Part shown: piece by piece, positions 14,696-22,973 of the stretch | Numbering within the stretch: position 1 is the stretch's first letter | How the letters are laid out: every line of letters starts with the position of its first letter | Source of the DNA: a bacterium | GTDB taxonomy: Bacteria > Patescibacteriota > Saccharimonadia > Saccharimonadales > UBA4665 | DNA length: 64,000 bases | Assembly (NCBI GenBank): GCA_021848145.1 | Contig: JAJZMX010000001.1 | Span: 1 to 64,000 of the forward strand | Direction of reading: 5' to 3' | The notes under the pieces: generated by a model | Databases searched by the model: none | What the model saw: the letters and a program-made list of their open reading frames with translations, nothing else | Told to the model about the DNA's origin: nothing | Made by a program: the position numbers and the translations under genes

Positions 14696-16468
14696 ATGAG
14701 ACAGTTAGGAAAGATATTATTATCTGCAAAAGAGCTATGGCGCTATTACGTTGCCATAGGTATTTTTACTATATTGGTTAGTGCTTCGGCGCTAATGCAG
14801 CCTTTGCTTTCTGGTTGGGCTATTGGAGATATTTCAAAGGGAAAGTCTGCTAGCCTTGGATTTGCAGTATTTCTGGCTATAGGCATATTTTTGCTCGACT
14901 TTTTACAGAACATCTTCAATAACATCGGAGGTTATCTGGGCGACCAGATGTCCACTAAACTAAATTTTATTCTCAGTCGCCGTTATTTTGAGCACTTGCT
15001 AAATTTACCCCAGAGTTTCTTTGATCGAGAACTATCTGGAAAACTCATAAATCGTCTTAATCGTTCGATAAATCAGATTACTAATTTTATTCAGATGATG
15101 AGCAACAACTTCTTACAGTTCTTGTTTACTACCATCTTTGCTCTGGCGATAGTTGCATATTACAGCTGGCAGGTTGCACTGATGTTATTTGCCCTCTACC
15201 CAATCTACATTTTCATGACGGTACGGACTTCCGGAAAATGGAGTAGCTATCAAGAGCAGAAGAACCATAACTACGATATAGCTTCAGGTAGGTTTGCCGA
15301 GGCTATTGGCCAAATAAAGGTGGTAAAAAGCTATATTCAACAAGGCCGAGAACTTTCAATATTTAAGCATCACTATGGCAAAGTTAATGAACTTAATGCT
15401 CCACAGAGCAAGTTCTGGCACAAACAAGATGTAATGCGCAGGGTAGTTTTGAACGTTATTTTCTTTGCAGTATATTTGTATATTTTCGTTGAGGGGGTTA
15501 GGGGGGTAATGAGCCCTGGTGAAGCTGTCGCTCTAATTCTATATGGCATGCAGATACGAACACCAATATTCACAATCAGTATGATAGTCCAAAACACCCA
15601 AAGGGCAATAAGTGATAGTCGTGACTACTACCAAATCATGAACACCGAACCAGATGTCGTTGATGTTCCATCGGCAAAGACACTTGTCATAAATAACGGA
15701 GAAATAATATTTGATAGTGTTAACTTTGGATACAGTAAAGATAGTACAGTACTAAAAAACATAAGTTTTACTATTGATCCCAACTGTAAAGTTGCACTTG
15801 TTGGAGAATCGGGTGAGGGAAAGTCGACCTTAACGAATTTACTACTAAGACTCTACGACGTAACTTCTGGCAAAATTTTAATTGATGGACAGAATATATC
15901 TCAAGTAACACAAGATAGTCTTAGGAGTAATATTGGTGTGGTTTTTCAGGAACCCGCTTTGTTCAGTGGAACTATTAGAGAGAATATATCCTATGCAAAT
16001 AACAATGCTTCTTATGAGGATATTGTTAGAGCCGCTAAGGCAGCAAATGCTGACGAATTTATCTCTAAGTTTGAAAAAGGGTACGATACAGAGATTGGTG
16101 AGCGAGGCCTTAAACTGAGCGGTGGACAGAAGCAGCGTATTGCCATTGCGAGAGCACTACTTAAAAACCCCCCAATATTAATACTTGACGAAGCGACTTC
16201 TAGCTTGGACAGCAAAAGTGAACATATGGTTCAGCAAGCACTGGAACATTTGATGAAAGATAGGACAACCCTAATAATAGCCCATAGGCTGAGCACTATT
16301 AGTCAGGTAGATAAAATTATAACTCTAAAGAACGGAACAGTTGATGAGATAGGTGCTCCACGGGACTTAGCTAAAAGTGGTGGAATATATTCACAACTAC
16401 TTAATTTACAGCATCAAGCCACCGAAGCTGGAGATAAGAAACTTAAAGAATTTGAGATTGCCATCTGA
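14696..16468 (+). CDS. ABC transporter, fused permease and ATPase (ABCB/MsbA-like exporter)
   Basis: This 590-residue half-transporter works as a homodimer or with a partner. About six membrane segments lie within residues 15-300, beginning YYVAIGIFTILVSASALMQ. The nucleotide-binding domain has Walker A GESGEGKST near 370, the Q-loop GVVFQEPALFS, the ABC signature LSGGQKQRIAIARAL near 475, Walker B ILILDEATSSLD near 497, and the H-loop IAHRLST. The length is normal for the family. It is a single gene rather than a pair, so a homodimer is likely. The substrate is unknown: lipid, drug or peptide export are all possible. It is 3.3 kb from the candidate graspetide locus with unrelated genes between, so a link is speculative. 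Confidence 0.92.
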   Translation: MRQLGKILLSAKELWRYYVAIGIFTILVSASALMQPLLSGWAIGDISKGKSASLGFAVFLAIGIFLLDFLQNIFNNIGGYLGDQMSTKLNFILSRRYFEHLLNLPQSFFDRELSGKLINRLNRSINQITNFIQMMSNNFLQFLFTTIFALAIVAYYSWQVALMLFALYPIYIFMTVRTSGKWSSYQEQKNHNYDIASGRFAEAIGQIKVVKSYIQQGRELSIFKHHYGKVNELNAPQSKFWHKQDVMRRVVLNVIFFAVYLYIFVEGVRGVMSPGEAVALILYGMQIRTPIFTISMIVQNTQRAISDSRDYYQIMNTEPDVVDVPSAKTLVINNGEIIFDSVNFGYSKDSTVLKNISFTIDPNCKVALVGESGEGKSTLTNLLLRLYDVTSGKILIDGQNISQVTQDSLRSNIGVVFQEPALFSGTIRENISYANNNASYEDIVRAAKAANADEFISKFEKGYDTEIGERGLKLSGGQKQRIAIARALLKNPPILILDEATSSLDSKSEHMVQQALEHLMKDRTTLIIAHRLSTISQVDKIITLKNGTVDEIGAPRDLAKSGGIYSQLLNLQHQATEAGDKKLKEFEIAI

Positions 16469-16526
16469 GCAAGTTAGTAAAGTACTTTTTCTAGACAATC
16501 CTGTTATTAAATGGATTAATTAAAGT

Positions 16527-17096
16527 ATGCAGAAGTCGCAAATGAATGCACAGATATTTTACTTCATGTTCATGATAGCAGTTTTACTGTTCGTGTTTGC
16601 CGATATGGCTTCAAAACATGACAGCATAGGTTCCTATATTTCGGTTTTGATAGGATTAGCTATAATACCCTTACTAATTTTGGTCTTACTAATGATTGAT
16701 CGTATTAAGAGGAGGCGACATTATTTGCTGACCGGCGACAAAAGTTATATTGCAGGATCTACCGTTCAACGGCTTTTTGATTTCCAGGGGATGACCCTCC
16801 TTAACTCCAGGGTGGCTAATGTTACTCTACGTGGTAATCTGCTTGTTAGTAAAGATAAGCTTGTTTTTGATTTAACAAAGCGTTTTCAATGTAAACAGCC
16901 TGGTCCTCTTGTTATTCTAAATAAGGACATAAAAGGATATAAAATTGTAAGTAAAAGAGGACATTTATTAACCACTCTATTTCTGGACGTGGTTACAAAG
17001 AGTGGCCGCTCTTTGCTATTTAGAGTTACTGACTACAGAGATCTTCTTCAGGAAATGGAAAAACATTATGGAAAGCCCTTAAGTCAACCCAAATAA
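16527..17096 (+). CDS. Hypothetical membrane protein, 189 aa
   Basis: Two adjacent membrane segments lie near residues 7-26 and 33-58 (SVLIGLAIIPLLILVLLMID). A basic boundary (RIKRRRHYL) follows, and then a cytoplasmic beta-rich domain of about 120 residues with strands such as TLRGNLLVSKDKLVFDL and GPLVILNKDIKGYKIV. The domain has the flavour of a GRAM/PH-like lipid-binding barrel, but I cannot support that firmly. It has a short gap after the ABC exporter and is convergent with the deaminase-like gene, overlapping it by 18 nt. Confidence 0.65.
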   Translation: MQKSQMNAQIFYFMFMIAVLLFVFADMASKHDSIGSYISVLIGLAIIPLLILVLLMIDRIKRRRHYLLTGDKSYIAGSTVQRLFDFQGMTLLNSRVANVTLRGNLLVSKDKLVFDLTKRFQCKQPGPLVILNKDIKGYKIVSKRGHLLTTLFLDVVTKSGRSLLFRVTDYRDLLQEMEKHYGKPLSQPK

Positions 17097-17792
17097 TCTA
17101 AAGATTTTTGACATAGCTATTGGCTGAATTTCTTTATCGTAAATTTCTAAATCGCTATCATTTTTAAGGCTAAATGCTGGTAACTTAAAAAATGCACTTT
17201 CCTTGCCAGTAAGTGATCCAAATGTATAAAGCTCACACAAACTTAAGTCTTGATTAGTTCCTAGTATTAAGGTTCTGTCATCAACCTCGGGGGCAGAAGT
17301 CATCATATTAATACATCTGTCGCAAGGGGGCAGAGTATTAAGCCTATTAGGATTAGAATCTTCATCGTTAGGATCAGCGTAAATTGCGATCCCAACAAGT
17401 CTGTTAAGAGAGTTACTTCTGCCTTTAGATAATGCAATTTGCTCAGCATGAAGGTTTAAGCCACCTTCCTTAGAGGGCTTAACGTTATATCCATCAAGAT
17501 AGCCAAATCTTCCAGTTGAGTAGTTGTACATCGCTGCAGTGGCTCCGACATTAAAATTTCTCCATGATTGAGCTAAGGTGGCAGCATTTCTAGCTCGTTC
17601 GGCAGCAAACACTAGTCCTGTTAGGGCTGCTATAGCAACTCTTGCTTTTAGCGTGTCCTTAGAGCCAGTATCTATATCCGCACCAATAGATGGGCTGTAC
17701 CCAATTCGGTCATGAATCGTTAACTCCCGGAAAGAATTCGAAACATCATTAATAAGGTCTTTAAATTGTGGTCTAGATTTTAATTCAGTCAA
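17079..17792 (-). CDS. Cytidine-deaminase-like zinc enzyme
   Basis: This 237-residue protein has the cytidine deaminase fold and its two zinc motifs: H-A-E in NLHAEQIALSKGRSN (about residue 123) and P-C-x-x-C in LPPCDRCINMM (about residue 159). His and the two Cys would hold zinc, and Glu would shuttle protons. It is larger than standard free cytidine deaminases (about 130 residues), with an N-terminal helical extension and a C-terminal tail. The substrate could be a nucleoside, a modified nucleotide or RNA/DNA. The start is TTG with AGGATAGGG upstream. A palindrome lies just upstream (17800-17815). Confidence 0.8.
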   Translation of the reverse strand: MTELKSRPQFKDLINDVSNSFRELTIHDRIGYSPSIGADIDTGSKDTLKARVAIAALTGLVFAAERARNAATLAQSWRNFNVGATAAMYNYSTGRFGYLDGYNVKPSKEGGLNLHAEQIALSKGRSNSLNRLVGIAIYADPNDEDSNPNRLNTLPPCDRCINMMTSAPEVDDRTLILGTNQDLSLCELYTFGSLTGKESAFFKLPAFSLKNDSDLEIYDKEIQPIAMSKIFRLFGLT

Positions 17793-17799
17793 TTTTCCC

Positions 17800-17815
17800 T
17801 ATCCTTTTAAGGATA
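17800..17815. promoter_or_regulatory. Inverted repeat before the deaminase-like gene
   Basis: TATCCTT and AAGGATA form a perfect 7-bp inverted repeat with a 2-nt centre, ending 8 nt before the TTG start on the minus strand. Its AGGATA arm is also the likely ribosome site, so pairing could mask translation. It could also be an operator; neither is proven. Confidence 0.35.
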
Positions 17816-17851
17816 TATTAGACTAAATTACGAATTGGACTAAATAGATTG

Positions 17852-18550
17852 TTAGATAGGATTAAGTTTGAAAATTATTTCTTTCTCAATATTTTTTCGT
17901 CTACTTAGTGACCCAAAGGAAGTTAGGTTTGTCATTTTATATTGGGTTTTGTATTGTTTCATGGCCTTTACTTTAGCTTTTTGATCTTTAGAGGTTAGTT
18001 GGATAATTTTGGTTGATACAATTCTATCCAATAAGGCGCTTGCCCTTTTGTCCATTTCTTTTATATAGCTTTCATAGGTTCTTGAAGGCATCTGCATATA
18101 TGGTATATCTGCGTAAAAGTAGACACTTTCGCCTTTCTTTAACAATTCTTTACCAACTTCTCTTAGGGCTATGTGATCGGGGTGACGCCATAGCTTACTT
18201 CCAGCTAAGGGCGCATAATATACAATGTCTTCTTCTGAAGTCTTTTTTAGTATTGAATTAACTATTTTTGAAACATCAAGCTTATCTTGCCGGTATTGTC
18301 TATCTAGAAAATTAAAGTTATAAGATTTAACCTCATTGGCTTTGAGCACGGTTTTATTTTCTTCTATTCGCTTTAAGACCATAACTTTACTGTCTGCTTC
18401 TCCACAAACACGATCCCACAAAGTTCTAGTCCCCCTAGGCGGAATGCCGGCAAATACTGTTATTACAGAGACATTCTTATCATGAAGTAAATTCCAACAG
18501 CTAAATACGGCGTCATCAAAATGAGGCGACAAGATAACTGTTTTCTGCAT
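17852..18550 (-). CDS. PIG-L/LmbE family deacetylase
   Basis: This 232-residue zinc-dependent hydrolase belongs to the family that removes N-acetyl groups from sugars (GlcNAc-PI, mycothiol precursors, chitobiose-like substrates). The N-terminal motif SPHFDDAVFS corresponds to the family's AHPDDE zinc motif, with His and Asp kept. KLWRHPDHIAL supplies the second histidine motif. I start it at the ATG at 18550 because the conserved domain begins there and an extended -10 (TGG-TACTAT) lies 7 nt upstream. The longer frame to 18649 would overlap the divergent glycosyltransferase. The neighbouring GT2 gene suggests a cell-surface glycan role. Confidence 0.88.
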   Translation of the reverse strand: MQKTVILSPHFDDAVFSCWNLLHDKNVSVITVFAGIPPRGTRTLWDRVCGEADSKVMVLKRIEENKTVLKANEVKSYNFNFLDRQYRQDKLDVSKIVNSILKKTSEEDIVYYAPLAGSKLWRHPDHIALREVGKELLKKGESVYFYADIPYMQMPSRTYESYIKEMDKRASALLDRIVSTKIIQLTSKDQKAKVKAMKQYKTQYKMTNLTSFGSLSRRKNIEKEIIFKLNPI

Positions 18551-18557
18551 AATTACT

Positions 18558-18610
18558 ATAGTACCAAGCAAGTGTGAATTTATCGCTTTTTTAGCGTTTT
18601 GTGCGATAAT
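18558..18610. promoter_or_regulatory. Divergent -10 boxes for the PIG-L and GT2 genes
   Basis: On the minus strand, TGG-TACTAT (18566-18558) predicts a start at 18551, next to the PIG-L ATG. On the plus strand, TGC-GATAAT (18602-18610) predicts a start near 18617, 4 nt before the GT2 ATG at 18621. Both are extended -10 elements without clear -35 boxes. Confidence 0.5.
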
Positions 18611-18620
18611 TATATAACAA

Positions 18621-19499
18621 ATGGAACGAAAAGAGCTCCGCTTCAGCATAGTTATTCCTTGCTACAACGAAGCCCGATACATAGGCGCAACGCTTGAATC
18701 TTTGCTCCAGCAAAAATATTCAGGTGACTTTGAGATAATTGTTGTAGACAATAACTGTACAGATGATACAGTTTCCATTGCTCAGTCCTACGGAGTTAGG
18801 GTAGTTAGTGAAGAGAGGCCTGGCGTTTGCTGGGCTCGCCAAGCCGGAACTGAAGTTGCTAATGGTGAAATAGTCATATCCACGGACGCCGACACTATTC
18901 AGCCAGAAAACTGGCTTGAAAATATTGACCAGTCTTTTAAAAAGAGCAGTGATTGTGTCGCTGTTGCAGGCTCGTGTAGATTTGGGGATGGCCCATGGTG
19001 GGGTAAACAATACCCAAAACTTCTATTCGGACTAATTAGTCTAATCTATAAAATTATTGGCAGGCCAATTTATATAACTGCTACTAATACTGCATTTAAG
19101 AAGTCTGCTTGGACTAAGTATCATACAAATATTGCTCAGGGTGGCGACGAGCTTGCATTACTCCATGATTTAAAGAAAGAGGGCAAAATAGTTTTTGACA
19201 ATACTAATCCCGTATATACGTCAGCTCGTCGTCTCTCTAGGGGTTTAGTCTACAATATATTTGTAACTTTTATTTTTTACTACCTTATCTGCTATTACTT
19301 AGACAGGATTTTCGGCAGAACGCTTATTGGTAATGCGCCAGCATACAGAGACAGTGTGCCTAGGAGAAATACTCTTTCATTTGCTTATCTAGCCGTTTTT
19401 CTGGTGTTATTAGTTTCAGTAGTGCATTTGCCTGGACATGATACTGTTGTTCAGCAATCCTATGAGACTTTTACATATATAAAAGACAAGATATTTTAA
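18621..19499 (+). CDS. Family 2 glycosyltransferase, membrane-associated
   Basis: This 292-residue GT-A enzyme transfers a sugar from a nucleotide donor, probably to a lipid or cell-wall glycan. The N-terminus FSIVIPCYNEARYIGATLES is the classic GT2 opening. DNNCTDDT and the DADT metal-binding DxD-type motif (about residue 91) follow. Near the C-terminus are two hydrophobic stretches (about 205-225 and 250-265), so the protein is likely bound to the inner face of the membrane. The acceptor is unknown. It is divergently placed next to the PIG-L deacetylase, and the two could act on the same glycan. Confidence 0.9.
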   Translation: MERKELRFSIVIPCYNEARYIGATLESLLQQKYSGDFEIIVVDNNCTDDTVSIAQSYGVRVVSEERPGVCWARQAGTEVANGEIVISTDADTIQPENWLENIDQSFKKSSDCVAVAGSCRFGDGPWWGKQYPKLLFGLISLIYKIIGRPIYITATNTAFKKSAWTKYHTNIAQGGDELALLHDLKKEGKIVFDNTNPVYTSARRLSRGLVYNIFVTFIFYYLICYYLDRIFGRTLIGNAPAYRDSVPRRNTLSFAYLAVFLVLLVSVVHLPGHDTVVQQSYETFTYIKDKIF

Positions 19500-19505
19500 A
19501 TTTAC

Positions 19506-19976
19506 CTATGGGCGGACGACTTTAAAACCCGCTACGCCGTTCCCAGTTACTTGGCCGGGTTTATCTGAAGCAAAAGTGTAAAGAGGCATACCTTTATACG
19601 TATATTGGATTTCGCCATTATCTTTACGTTTTATGGTGGAAATGTTGGCGGGCAGCCCTGTTGTTTTGCCGGTATCCTGGTAAGCGGGCCATAAAGCTAG
19701 ACACGAGCCTGTGCAATTACTTATTCCTGGCTTGTCTGAGTTATATGTGTAAACGGCGTAACCGCTTGGATTTGCTAGGTAAGCGCCTATATTAGGTGCA
19801 TTTTTTGTAATGAGCACATAGTTATTAACGTTTGGAATGCGCTTAGTTTGTGAGTTGACCACCAATGTACTAGCCTTCCCTTTATTATTACCGGAACCGA
19901 CCGATAGAACTATGCCAACTACAACTATAATCGCCACTATTCCTGCTATTAATATTAAAGCTGTCTTTTTGCTCAT
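19506..19976 (-). CDS. COG4315-type secreted repeat protein with N-terminal anchor
   Basis: This 156-residue protein has an N-terminal membrane segment (LILIAGIVAIIVVVGIVLSV) and an exported domain with two copies of the family's motif: G-YAVYTYNSDKPGISNCTGSCLA and G-MPLYTFASDKPGQ. The C-T-G-S-C-L-A-L-W-P element is typical of the COG4315 'secreted repeat' family, whose function is not established. The Cys pair may form a disulfide. AGGAG precedes the ATG. It heads a minus-strand group with the DUF1634/TauE pair upstream, but 57 nt separate them. Confidence 0.88.
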   Translation of the reverse strand: MSKKTALILIAGIVAIIVVVGIVLSVGSGNNKGKASTLVVNSQTKRIPNVNNYVLITKNAPNIGAYLANPSGYAVYTYNSDKPGISNCTGSCLALWPAYQDTGKTTGLPANISTIKRKDNGEIQYTYKGMPLYTFASDKPGQVTGNGVAGFKVVRP

Positions 19977-20033
19977 AAGCAGACTCCTGATTTATATTCT
20001 TGATTATATAGCTAAAACGAAAATAAGCGTAGA

Positions 20034-20426
20034 TTATTTGACAGCAATACCAACAAAGAATGAACTAATTAGTACAATTAGGACAAATAATGTAACCAGG
20101 CTCATTGGTTTATCTTTCTGATAAATAAAAAGAAGTATTGATGTAGCTACCCTTGATATGGGTGTAAGTATTAGCAATAATGAGCCTAGAACAATAAAGC
20201 CAATTCCTTGACTGCTCTTTAAGGATTTTACTAGTGCCGAAAAGCTGTGTGGAAATAAATAGCCGGGATTAACAAATATATGGTAAGAAGTGGTTTGTTT
20301 ATGGTTGATTAAAAAGAGAATTACGCCGGTTATTATAAAGACAGCACTAAGTGTTACGCCTACTTGAAGAGCTGTACTTGTATAAAGCTCAATGCGCCTT
20401 AGTTTTTTGTCATTGTTGTCTATCAC
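20034..20426 (-). CDS. DUF1634 family membrane protein
   Basis: The 130-residue protein has three membrane segments (near 15-38, 70-90 and 105-127). It matches DUF1634, a family that commonly accompanies TauE/SafE-type exporters. The opening RRIELYTSTALQVGVTLSAV and the central PISRVATSILLFIYQKDK are characteristic. Its ATG overlaps the stop of the exporter gene by 4 nt, so the two are translationally coupled and probably act together. The specific contribution of DUF1634 is unknown. Confidence 0.85.
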   Translation of the reverse strand: MIDNNDKKLRRIELYTSTALQVGVTLSAVFIITGVILFLINHKQTTSYHIFVNPGYLFPHSFSALVKSLKSSQGIGFIVLGSLLLILTPISRVATSILLFIYQKDKPMSLVTLFVLIVLISSFFVGIAVK

Positions 20427-21259
20427 GATAACCCTCTTTGCAGCATTTCAATAGCCACAACTACTAAGACAAGCATAAATAGCGCCTGAACAAACTTAGG
20501 GGTAATTTTGTTGAGTAACCTTGATCCAATAACCGCACCTACTAGAATTCCAATTACTACTGGACCAGCGATAAAAGGGTTTATTTGCCCTCTGGCAAAA
20601 TAAGCACCCGCACTAGCTGCGGCAGTTACACCAATCATGAAATCGCTCGTGGCTGCCGATGCCTTTATTGGCATATGCATAGCTATATCCATAGCTGGAA
20701 CCTTTAAGGCGCCAGAACCGACACCAAGTAAGGCAGATATCATGCCCGCAACATACATTAATGTGAGTCCCAATTTAGTATTCGCGACCTTATATGTAAT
20801 TTCTTTATGTTCACTTTTATCAAAATAGGAACCATGCAGCTTAAAGTAGTTAGCTAGACGGTCTTTTGATGAAGTCAAAACCTTGGTTTGGTGACGCTTC
20901 AAAAACATAGCTAGCGCAGAATACGTAAGTACAGCTGCAAAAAGTATGAATAGTATATTGGAAGAGAATAATGTAGTGATGTATGCCCCAACGACTGCCC
21001 CAACGGTGGTAGCCATTTCCAGGAACATACCAGTCCTAATATTGGTTAACCTCTCGCGAACGTAAGTTACGGCTGCCCCAGACGAAGTAGCAATAACAGA
21101 TAATATGGAGGCGCCTATGGCAAGCCTAATATCTACGTGATAAATAAGGGTTAAGGCAGGTACAATTACTATTCCTCCGCCAATACCAACGAGTGACCCA
21201 AGAAGCCCTGCAGCAACAGACACAAGACTTAAAGATATTACGAAATCTAAAGGACTCAT
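20423..21259 (-). CDS. TauE/SafE (TSUP) family sulfite/organosulfonate exporter-like permease
   Basis: This 278-residue membrane protein has about eight hydrophobic segments and the duplicated TSUP motif. The first half opens with LGSLVGIGGGIVIVPALTL and the second half has SALLGVGSGALKVPAMDI. The family moves sulfite, sulfonates or other small anions across the membrane; the substrate here is unknown. The length is normal. DUF1634 follows with an ATGA overlap, the usual partnership. A TACATC box lies 7 nt before the ATG region, so the message may be leaderless. Confidence 0.9.
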   Translation of the reverse strand: MSPLDFVISLSLVSVAAGLLGSLVGIGGGIVIVPALTLIYHVDIRLAIGASILSVIATSSGAAVTYVRERLTNIRTGMFLEMATTVGAVVGAYITTLFSSNILFILFAAVLTYSALAMFLKRHQTKVLTSSKDRLANYFKLHGSYFDKSEHKEITYKVANTKLGLTLMYVAGMISALLGVGSGALKVPAMDIAMHMPIKASAATSDFMIGVTAAASAGAYFARGQINPFIAGPVVIGILVGAVIGSRLLNKITPKFVQALFMLVLVVVAIEMLQRGLS

Positions 21260-21467
21260 TTATGATGTAGTTTTTGCTTTTTATAAACCATTGAGATAAT
21301 TATGACATAATCTGATTAACTTTCTTCGCTAGATCCATGTATTCTCTCTATGATTACTTAGGTCAAAGATATAGCTTATGCAAATAGCTAACGTCTACTA
21401 TGTGAGTGAAATCATAGCTAACCCTAGTCTGTGGGTATAGACTTTGCTTGTAAGGAGGCATATGTAT

Positions 21468-21722
21468 ATGTATTTTTATGGACCTATGAATGGATATGAT
21501 TGGGGCTGGGGGATATTTACAGGAGTGTTATGGTTAATCTTTTTGGTATTTATAGCTTATGCTTTCATACGTTGGATACGTCATTTTGAGGGGAACGGCA
21601 ACAATAATAACCAAATAAATGCAGCAGATCCTATTAATATTATTAAAGAGCGTTATGCTAAGGGCGAGATTACAAAAGAGCAATTCGATCAACTAAAGAA
21701 AGATCTAAAGAATAAAGACTAG
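21468..21722 (+). CDS. Small SHOCT-domain membrane protein
   Basis: The product is about 84 residues, with one membrane segment near the N-terminus (WGIFTGVLWLIFLVFIAYAF). The C-terminal SHOCT motif is a short helical module seen at the ends of many bacterial proteins (PINIIKERYAKGEITKEQFD then QLKKDLK). AAGGAGG lies 9 nt before the ATG at 21468 and only 3 nt before the ATG at 21462, so I prefer 21468. The gene is convergent with the ExoD-like gene and overlaps it by 4 nt. SHOCT proteins are thought to mediate oligomerisation; no specific role is known. Confidence 0.8.
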   Translation: MYFYGPMNGYDWGWGIFTGVLWLIFLVFIAYAFIRWIRHFEGNGNNNNQINAADPINIIKERYAKGEITKEQFDQLKKDLKNKD

Positions 21723-22303
21723 AGCAACTGGAATGCTAGGCTACCCAGTAAAAATACGAGGCTGATGCCAATAGCACCAACTATAGTTGCTATTACAAGT
21801 ATAAGTAAATCCTCAAATATTATACCCAGAGAGAGCAAAACAACACCTAATGAGGGTAGTGTATCCAAACCTGAAAAGGGTGGTGCTAAAAATGCAAATA
21901 GTGAAAACATAAAGACGAATACTCCAACTATTCTTATAAACCAAGAGTTAATTACCAAACCACTCATCCTAGGCCTTGTTATTTTTTCCAATTTATTAAT
22001 GAGCCTTATTAGGGTAGGTATAGTCCGTGTCCAAAATTTATTGGGGAGCTTTAAAACTAGCCATTTTTTGGGTAGCCAGATACTTTTTCTGCCAATAATT
22101 ATTTCAATTGATAGCAACATCACAATTATTTCAAATATATGAGTAACACCCCCAGTTGGCAGGGGTAGGGCTGGGATTGCCATTAAAAATAAGAACAATA
22201 TGGCAAAACTCTTGTCAGCAAAAGCGTTTATTAGCACTTTAAGTGTTTTGTCTTTTGAATCCTTTGAAATACTTGCCAATTGAGCGCTTAACTTCTTGTC
22301 CAT
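21719..22303 (-). CDS. ExoD-like membrane protein
   Basis: This 194-residue protein has four or five membrane segments and the ExoD pattern: an N-terminal cytoplasmic helix, the conserved PALPLPTGGVTHIFEIIVML, a basic middle loop with IGRKSIWLPKKW, and a glycine-rich hydrophobic C-terminus. ExoD was first linked to exopolysaccharide production in rhizobia, but the molecular function is unknown. TATAGT (minus strand 22315-22310) sits 7 nt before the ATG, supporting a leaderless message. Confidence 0.85.
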   Translation of the reverse strand: MDKKLSAQLASISKDSKDKTLKVLINAFADKSFAILFLFLMAIPALPLPTGGVTHIFEIIVMLLSIEIIIGRKSIWLPKKWLVLKLPNKFWTRTIPTLIRLINKLEKITRPRMSGLVINSWFIRIVGVFVFMFSLFAFLAPPFSGLDTLPSLGVVLLSLGIIFEDLLILVIATIVGAIGISLVFLLGSLAFQLL

Positions 22304-22309
22304 ATCTAA

Positions 22310-22315
22310 ACTATA
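22310..22315 (-). promoter_or_regulatory. -10 box for leaderless exoD-like gene
   Basis: TATAGT on the minus strand puts the transcription start at 22303, the A of the start codon. Confidence 0.45.
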
Positions 22316-22384
22316 TTCCCCCTTAGCAACTGGTCTGTGATTTTTGCCATAGATAAAAATACCAAGTGAAAATACGATTTAATT

Positions 22385-22966
22385 ATGAATAGTAAAGACA
22401 ATGGCTATAGCAAGCTAAGCGTATTGTTTGTGACGCTAATTGTACTGGTTGTTGCGGCCGCAGCTTCCTTTTCGGTGTATGAATGGCAGCATGGTAAGGT
22501 AAGTAATCTTAACAACGAATTAAGTCAGCAGAATTCCAAGATAAGCGATTTAAACCAACAAGTTTCTAGTCTTTCTTCACAGATCAACAAGGCATGTCAG
22601 TCTTCACCTAGTCCTACCTGTGCGGGCTACAGTTACGCCTCACTTAAAGGTGTAAGTATTATGGTTTTTAGTCCTGCTAAGAACTCTACTGTATCAAGCC
22701 CAGTAGTGGTTATTGGTGAGGTTCCTGGGAATTGGTCATTTGAAGCTGAATTCCCAATCAAGCTTATAGATAGTAGTGGCGCTATAGTATCTCAAACACC
22801 AGCCCATCTAATAGGAAATTGGCAAACCAGCGCGCTCGTGCCATTCTCGGCGCAATTAACTTATACCGGTAATACATCGGGCACGGGTAGTTTAGTATTG
22901 CAAAAAGACAACCCTTCCGGTCTTACTAAAAATGAAGACTCACTGACTATCCCAATAAAATTTTAG
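22385..22966 (+). CDS. Membrane-anchored Gmad2-type immunoglobulin-like domain protein
   Basis: The 193-residue protein has an N-terminal membrane anchor (about 14-33: VLFVTLIVLVVAAAASFSVY), a short coiled coil (NLNNELSQQNSKISDLNQQV), and an extracellular beta-sandwich. The domain starts GVSIMVFSPAKNSTVSSPVV and continues GEVPGNWSFEAEFPIKLIDS, the pattern of Gmad2, found in spore-germination and surface proteins. It is probably displayed on the cell surface. Its stop lies 8 nt from the stop of the convergent alanine racemase gene. Confidence 0.8.
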   Translation: MNSKDNGYSKLSVLFVTLIVLVVAAAASFSVYEWQHGKVSNLNNELSQQNSKISDLNQQVSSLSSQINKACQSSPSPTCAGYSYASLKGVSIMVFSPAKNSTVSSPVVVIGEVPGNWSFEAEFPIKLIDSSGAIVSQTPAHLIGNWQTSALVPFSAQLTYTGNTSGTGSLVLQKDNPSGLTKNEDSLTIPIKF

Positions 22967-22973
22967 TATTACC

